Positions 59,790 through 64,000 of a DNA stretch of 64,000 nt are shown here, piece after piece. Both the position numbers and the translations under genes were made by a program. The notes under the pieces are model-generated. The model ran no database searches. It was not told the DNA's origin and saw only the letters and a program-made list of their open reading frames with translations. Position 1 is the stretch's first letter. Each line of letters begins with the position of its first letter. The DNA comes from Blasia pusilla (taxonomy: Eukaryota > Marchantiophyta > Marchantiopsida > Blasiales). The stretch lies in NCBI GenBank assembly GCA_050084515.1, contig CM114271.1:18476001-18540000 (forward strand). Direction: 5' to 3'.

Positions 59790-61475
59790 ATCCATCGGAA
59801 TCGGACAGGTTGCAAGTGCTAATGCTTTTGCAAAATTCTGGAAAGATGCAACCCGTCTGAAAGCGACGGGTTGCTCTTAGCCAACCATGGGCTGCTCTAA
59901 GCCAGCAACCTGTCGCCTTCCAATGGGTAACTCATGGACAAAAAAATCACAAGACACTAGTAAAACATCCCGTCGGACTCCAACAGGTTGCTCCAACCTT
60001 AGGATCATAAAGAAGTTCTCTGGGGTTAAGCGAAGTTCTTTAGGGACGTGTTGCACATTATGTCACCATACTGAGAGTAGACTTGTGGCCAAGTAGCTCT
60101 TTGTTGTTGCTGACATTGTTTCCAATGTGCTTCTTTATAGATGGACCACTCCTATGTTTACTGCTTTGTTCGACCCGAGCACAACTTCCAAGTGTTAACG
60201 ATCATGGATCCTGTAGATCCATGCTCCGAAGGGTACAACTTAGATAGTTTATACAATTCCCCGGAATTTACATGCAAGACAGTACCCCATTACTTGGAGG
60301 AAGGGAAAAGTCACCAGACCTTATGCAAATGCTCATCGAGCTATGGTCAAGTCCGGGTGACGAAAGCGTTAACGAAATGGGCACGCTCACTGGACGGGTC
60401 ATGGGCAGGTCAAAGAATTGGCGGTGGATCTCCTCGTCGCTTATTTGCCCTCGGGGTTGCGCTTGTGGGACGAGAATCCGTCCGACGAGGTCCCGAATTG
60501 GAATGCCCCTCTTTCTTATGACCAGATCGCGCTCCTATTTTCCTTTGCAGACGCTTATCTTTGAGATAGGGGTTGTTTCTTAGTTTTGATTGGAGGGAGC
60601 GAGGACGAGCTCTTCAACCTCCAGTGCGTCAAGACGTCGCTGCAGTGGAGGACAGCGCAATCGTGGGTCATCAAGAACGAGTATCCACTCTGATCTGCAA
60701 CGAGTCAAATTTGGGTAAGGGATCTTAATTTGTATCCAAATTGTGTTTCTCCGACATGTGGCATCTGTGCATGCAACCCGTCGGATTGTTTGAGCTGGGT
60801 CTTTTTGCAATCCGTCTCAAAGTGACGGATTGGAGTTTGAGGGCAAGTCTCGATTGGGTGAATGCAAGCTGTCGAAACCCGACGGGTTGCAAGTGCTATT
60901 GCTTTTGCACCTTTCAGGAATGAAGCAACTAGTCTAAAAGGGACGGGTTGCAAGTGCTAATGCTTTTGCAATTTTCAGTAATGATGCAACCCGTCTGAAA
61001 GCGACGGGTTGCTCTTAGCCAACCATGGGTTGCTTTAAGCTAGCAACCTATCGCCTTCCGAGGGGTTGCTCATGGACAAAAAAATCACAAGACACTTGTT
61101 AAACAACCTCTCGGCCTCCGACAGGTTGCTCCAATGTTAGGATTATAAAGAAGTTCTTTGGGGTTAAGCGAAGTTCTTTAGGGACATGTTGCACATTATG
61201 TCACCACACTGAGAGTAGACTAGTGGCCAAGTTGCTGACATTGTTTCCAACGTGCTTCTTTACAGATGGACCACTCCTATGTTTACTGCTTTGTTCAACC
61301 CGAGTAGAACTTCCACGTGTTTAAGATCCTGGATCTTGTGGATCCATGCTCCGATGGGTTCCGCTTAGATAGTTTATACAATTCCCCCCCGGGAATTTTC
61401 ATGCAAGCTGGTACCCCATTACTTGGAGGAAGGGAAAATTCTTCAGCCCTGATGCAAACGCTAATAGAGCTTTGC
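59790..61475 (+). repeat. Tandem duplication of an intron plus methyltransferase exon (59790-60355 and 60838-61475)
   Basis: The two units share the intron with hairpins, the TTCTTTA(T/C)AG acceptor and the exon starting ATGGACCACTCCTATGTTTAC, offset about 1125 bases. The second unit continues into motif I; the first jumps into the motif IV exon instead. The arrangement shows the gene tail was reshuffled by unequal exchange. Confidence 0.85.
60715..61265 (+). other. Intron of the methyltransferase gene with hairpins
   Basis: GTAAGG donor and CTTTACAG acceptor, phase 0. It contains GCAACCCGTC/GACGGGTTGC (60985-61012) and four or five related palindromes. Confidence 0.78.
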
Positions 61476-61799
61476 TCAAGGCCAAGTGACTTGGTTTTCG
61501 ACTTAGTGGGCCTTTCGGGGGCGAGTATCAAAGGCGCCTTGCAGAGTGCCAGGAACATTCTCTTCCTTGAGGGAAGGCAACAACTGTTTGACCTTTGCAA
61601 GGAGGCAAAGGCAGATTACGACAGGCTAGTTGGGGCGTACAACTCTCCTCCGAGGCCGAGAGCTCTGGTTCCAGACCCACCATTGGTAGTGACACCATCG
61701 TAACTTCCCACGATTCCAAAAATCGGGAGGGCAAGGCCGACAGTTATGTTGGAAGAGCTCTCGGACGATGATGAGTGAGTTCAAAGAACTCAAGGACCG

Positions 61800-62960
61800 A
61801 GCTTAACTACAGCGTTTGGAGTAGGGATTTATTTGATGACAAGGCAAAAGATTTCATAGAATAGATCAAATGTACAGTTTCGAGCTTCTTTCGGATGTAA
61901 TAAAGGACAAGATTTTTTCAAACGATGATGGTGTTTGTAAAATTTTGCTGAATATCGTTTTTGGTCTTGTTGACTGTGATCGTCTATGTACTCAGAGCAC
62001 TTCTATTTTGCAACCCGCCGGATTTCCACAGCTTGCAACTTTTCACATTTTGACCACTGCAGCTTTTTAACCACTTCCAAGCAATCGGTCCTATTCCGAC
62101 AGGTTGGCTGCGTGAGTGGTCGGACTATTTCGGACTCTTTAGAGGCATTCTGGAGGGCTTCTTCACTTTGGCACCTTCCCTAGTATCGTCAAACAAGGCG
62201 TAGGCTTCTTCTCTTCTCTAAGACATGTTGGATTCCTCCTACCTGTTGGATTGCCATCATGGTATTTCCAAGAACGGAGCACATATTGATACTGGATGGG
62301 GGTCACATTGCAGAGCGTACAAGATATACAGTCGAGGAAGGCGATGGGACTCAAATCAGGTTACATGGGACCGTTATGGTGTACCAAGGGGGGGGGCCAA
62401 GGCTCTCGAATTCGCCAACATTTTTTATCCCCGTCTACAATCGGCCAGAGGAGCCACTTGTATCCCTGGACATTCCTTTTGTACAGGAACCTAGGAGAGT
62501 TAGGAGTAGATTTGTAGATGACGAGGCTGAAGAAATCATAGACTAGGTCAAATATACATTTTCGAGATTCCTTCGGATGTAATAAAGGACAAGATTTTTC
62601 CAACCGATAATGGTGTTTGGAAAATTTTGCTGAATATTTTTTTTGGGCTTGTGGATTGTGTTCTTCTAGCTAATCAGAATTACAATTTTGAAACCGTATG
62701 ATTCCGACGGGTTGCAACTTTTCACTTTTTGACTACTACAATTGTAAAACCATTTCCAGGCAAGCTGTCGGATTCCGACAGCTAGGCTGCTTGAGTGATC
62801 AGACTCTTTCCCTGTGAGACCAACTTCTGGCGTATTGTGGCCGGCTTCTTTACTTTTGGCTCATTCCCCTAGATTTGTCAAACCAGTTGTAGGCTTCTTT
62901 TCTTGTCTAAGATGTGCAGGATTTCTACTACGTGTCGGCTTGCCATTTCCTCCTCCGAAC
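61800..62960 (+). repeat. Second tandem duplication after the methyltransferase tail, with a short acidic-ended ORF
   Basis: 61803-62260 and 62500-62960 share the phrase GGATGTAATAAAGGACAAGATTTTT, hairpins, and coding ends of the type D(D/E)..E..(I/F)(I/E)-stop. The open frame 62259-62546 (95 residues, from MVFPRTEHILILDGGHIAERT to VDDEAEEIID) resembles no known protein. It may be a displaced C-terminal exon of the same gene. Confidence 0.7.
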
Positions 62961-63613
62961 CTGTTGAATTCTCGTGGGTGGTGGGTGGAATGAAATCACT
63001 TCTCAAAATCTTTCCTTTGTTATGGTGAGCTTGCTTGCAAGGGGTGCAAGCCATCTGATTCCGACGGGTTGCAAGAGTTGCAACCTGTTAAATTCCGACG
63101 GATTGGGAGGGGTGCAGCTTCTCGGTTTCTTAGATTTAGGATGTGAATGAAGGGACATCAATTTCTCTTTACTCCAGACAGCTAATAATCTTTTGGTTCA
63201 ATTATCGTCTCCTATGTTCACATTTCACAAAGTTGGTCTTTATTTGATCCTTTCATTGAGATGAGATTGCTACTTCTAGTCAAAGTATCTGCCTAATGGT
63301 CCTCCAACAAAAATACCCTTGGGCGGAGCTTACTATAGACTGAGACAGGCAATGTGAAGAAACTTAGGCTCACATGGAGAGTGATGTAGTGGGCTTATGA
63401 TGTCTACTTGTTTTTCGCCTCCTGGAAAAAGAAGGTTTATTTAGGCCCGAATGTGGACCACTACCTACTCTCTTCTAAAGATTTCATGAATTTGAAAGGA
63501 AACAAAAAATTCAAATATGTCAAAAAGTTTCAAAGAGAGGAGGCGGATTTGGCCCTTTCTTTTGAAGAGAGACTCTTCTCTCTTCCTCTCTTCCTCTCTT
63601 CCTCTCTCTTGCC
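62961..63613. other. Right end of the large transposon
   Basis: It carries the last hairpins (63041-63090), then A+T-rich sequence and the candidate right terminal repeat 63576-63613. The open frame at 63408-63707 crosses the element end and has no family resemblance. Confidence 0.45.
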
Positions 63614-63749
63614 AAAATACCAGCCCCCAATCTCTCCGATCTTTCCTAAAAAGTTGAGACAGTTGTTGTGTGCATACACATCGCTCGCCCAACTTGCTGG
63701 TGTTTAGGTCCCTCTAACTGATAGCCATCTTTCCCTGCCTACCATGACA

Positions 63750-64000
63750 TACATCTGTCAAACGCTCTGAGCAAGAAGGCCGAGTGGTCATGTAGCCCGA
63801 TCGTTAGTCGCCTTATTGTCATCCATGTTAGAGAACAAGTCAAAATCTAGAACTAGCTATCTTATGTACATCACGGACATATCCATTGTCCCTCGAGATG
63901 CCTAATGAGAGGTGGCATCACACATGGCATATGCCATCCTCCCGACCACCCATAATAGACTAGCATAGTGGTTGCACCATGGGTGGAACCACACAACATA
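63750..64000 (-). pseudogene. Decayed PHD-finger fragment of the DNMT/PHD Ty3 family, running off the window
   Basis: It aligns with 34557-34815 in the same orientation (shared ATCGTTAGTCGCCTT, TCATCCAT, CGGACATATCCAT). The minus-strand reading is MLCGSTHGATTMLV, GGWHM, then GQWICP, with the first CxxC lost in part and CDGC mutated to YYGW. More sequence is expected to the right of the window. Its left neighbour (63660-63690) has GTGTGCATACACATCGC, as in the family LTR. Confidence 0.78.

Larger units (their letters stand above)
54513..61778 (+). pseudogene. ParB-like domain + long linker + beta-class N4/N6 DNA methyltransferase, split gene
   Basis: The first ATG is at 54513. Blocks in order: a charged coiled-coil N-terminus (54513-54880, with one in-frame TAG); a ParB-like region (55230-55692) with YFFIWDGNHRFMAWTLC (WDGNHR at 55541-55558); an intron (55693-56503); a 507-codon open segment (56504-58025); a retroelement insertion; then methyltransferase parts at 60.1-61.8 kb. 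Those show a motif IV region (VDLLVAYLPSGLRLWDENPSDE at 60424, with the DPPY core degraded), an intron (60715-61265), then the region GTPLLGGREN..LMQTLIELCSRPSDLVFDLVGLSGAS with motif I at 61488-61526. The order IV, X, I is that of beta-class enzymes, which methylate adenine N6 or cytosine N4. ParB-like plus methyltransferase proteins are known from phages. Frameshifts and stops mark this copy as inactive. Confidence 0.68.
48675..63613. mobile_element. Large DNA transposon (~14.9 kb) with transposase and divergent ParB-methyltransferase gene
   Basis: The outer ends carry an inverted, purine-rich match of about 38 bp (GGTAAGAGGAGAGGAAGAG from 48675; GGCAAGAGAGAGGAAGAG on the minus strand from 63613). 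Inside lie a minus-strand DDE/SWIM transposase (53.0 to 49.1 kb) and a plus-strand gene with ParB-like and N4/N6 methyltransferase parts (54.5 to 61.8 kb). The same palindromic hairpins fill introns of both genes and occur near both ends (48853-48890 and 63041-63090), which ties the block together. A gag/LTR retroelement is nested at 58.03-59.77 kb. The terminal repeats are of low complexity and I see no target duplication, so the exact ends are tentative. The presence of a second partial copy at 44 kb shows the left gene at least is mobile. Confidence 0.65.

Noticed and set aside
48675-63613. Virus-derived insertion
   Set aside because: ParB-methyltransferase fusions suggest phage-like ancestry, but the adjoining DDE/SWIM transposase, plant-type introns and candidate terminal repeats fit a DNA transposon; no capsid or polymerase was seen.

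Overview
This window looks like nuclear DNA of a land plant. The evidence is a large single-copy-type gene for a POWERDRESS/NCoR-like SANT protein at the left edge, plant-style LTR retrotransposons with tRNA-iMet and tRNA-Asp primer binding sites, GT-AG introns, and telo-box-like AACCCTAA stretches. I cannot name the species. The mix of Ty3 families suggests a bryophyte, lycophyte or other large repeat-rich genome, but that is inference.

Layout. Positions 1-4023 (minus) hold one open exon of the POWERDRESS-like gene, which runs off the window, with its 5' region out to about 5.1 kb. From 6.4 kb onward the DNA is almost entirely transposable elements, mostly decayed and nested. Fragments of one Ty3-type family recur at 6.4-8.2, 8.4-8.6, 23.9-26.6, 33.2-34.2, 34.55-39.5, 39.5-40.15 and 63.75-64.0 kb. 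Put together they suggest an order gag, protease, a C5 cytosine DNA methyltransferase module, RT, RNase H, integrase and a PHD finger. A second Ty3 family with tRNA-Asp priming occupies 14.3-19.3 kb and includes a solo LTR with a perfect 5-bp target duplication. A third Ty3 element lies at 26.6-31.0 kb, split by a 1-kb LTR. A LINE fragment with an AP-type endonuclease lies at 21.8-23.4 kb.

The most interesting block is about 48.7-63.6 kb. It reads as one large DNA transposon (about 15 kb) with two divergent genes. On the minus strand (53.0 to 49.1 kb) is a DDE-type transposase with a zinc finger and a SWIM finger (MULE-like). On the plus strand (54.5 to 61.8 kb) is a gene combining a charged coiled coil, a ParB-like WDGNHR motif, a 507-residue intact segment and a beta-class N4/N6 DNA methyltransferase. 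Introns of both genes, and the spacer between them, are filled with short palindromic hairpins (arms about GCAACCCGTCGGA / TCCGACGGGTTGC) whose arms change in compensating pairs. A second, inverted and truncated transposase copy lies at 44.0-48.05 kb. A gag/LTR retroelement is inserted in the methyltransferase gene at 58.03-59.77 kb.

Two unrelated mobile elements in one window therefore carry DNA-methyltransferase domains: a C5 type in a retrotransposon and a ParB-linked N4/N6 type in a DNA transposon. Most open frames are broken, so these are fossils of possibly active families. No tRNA, rRNA or CRISPR array was recognised.
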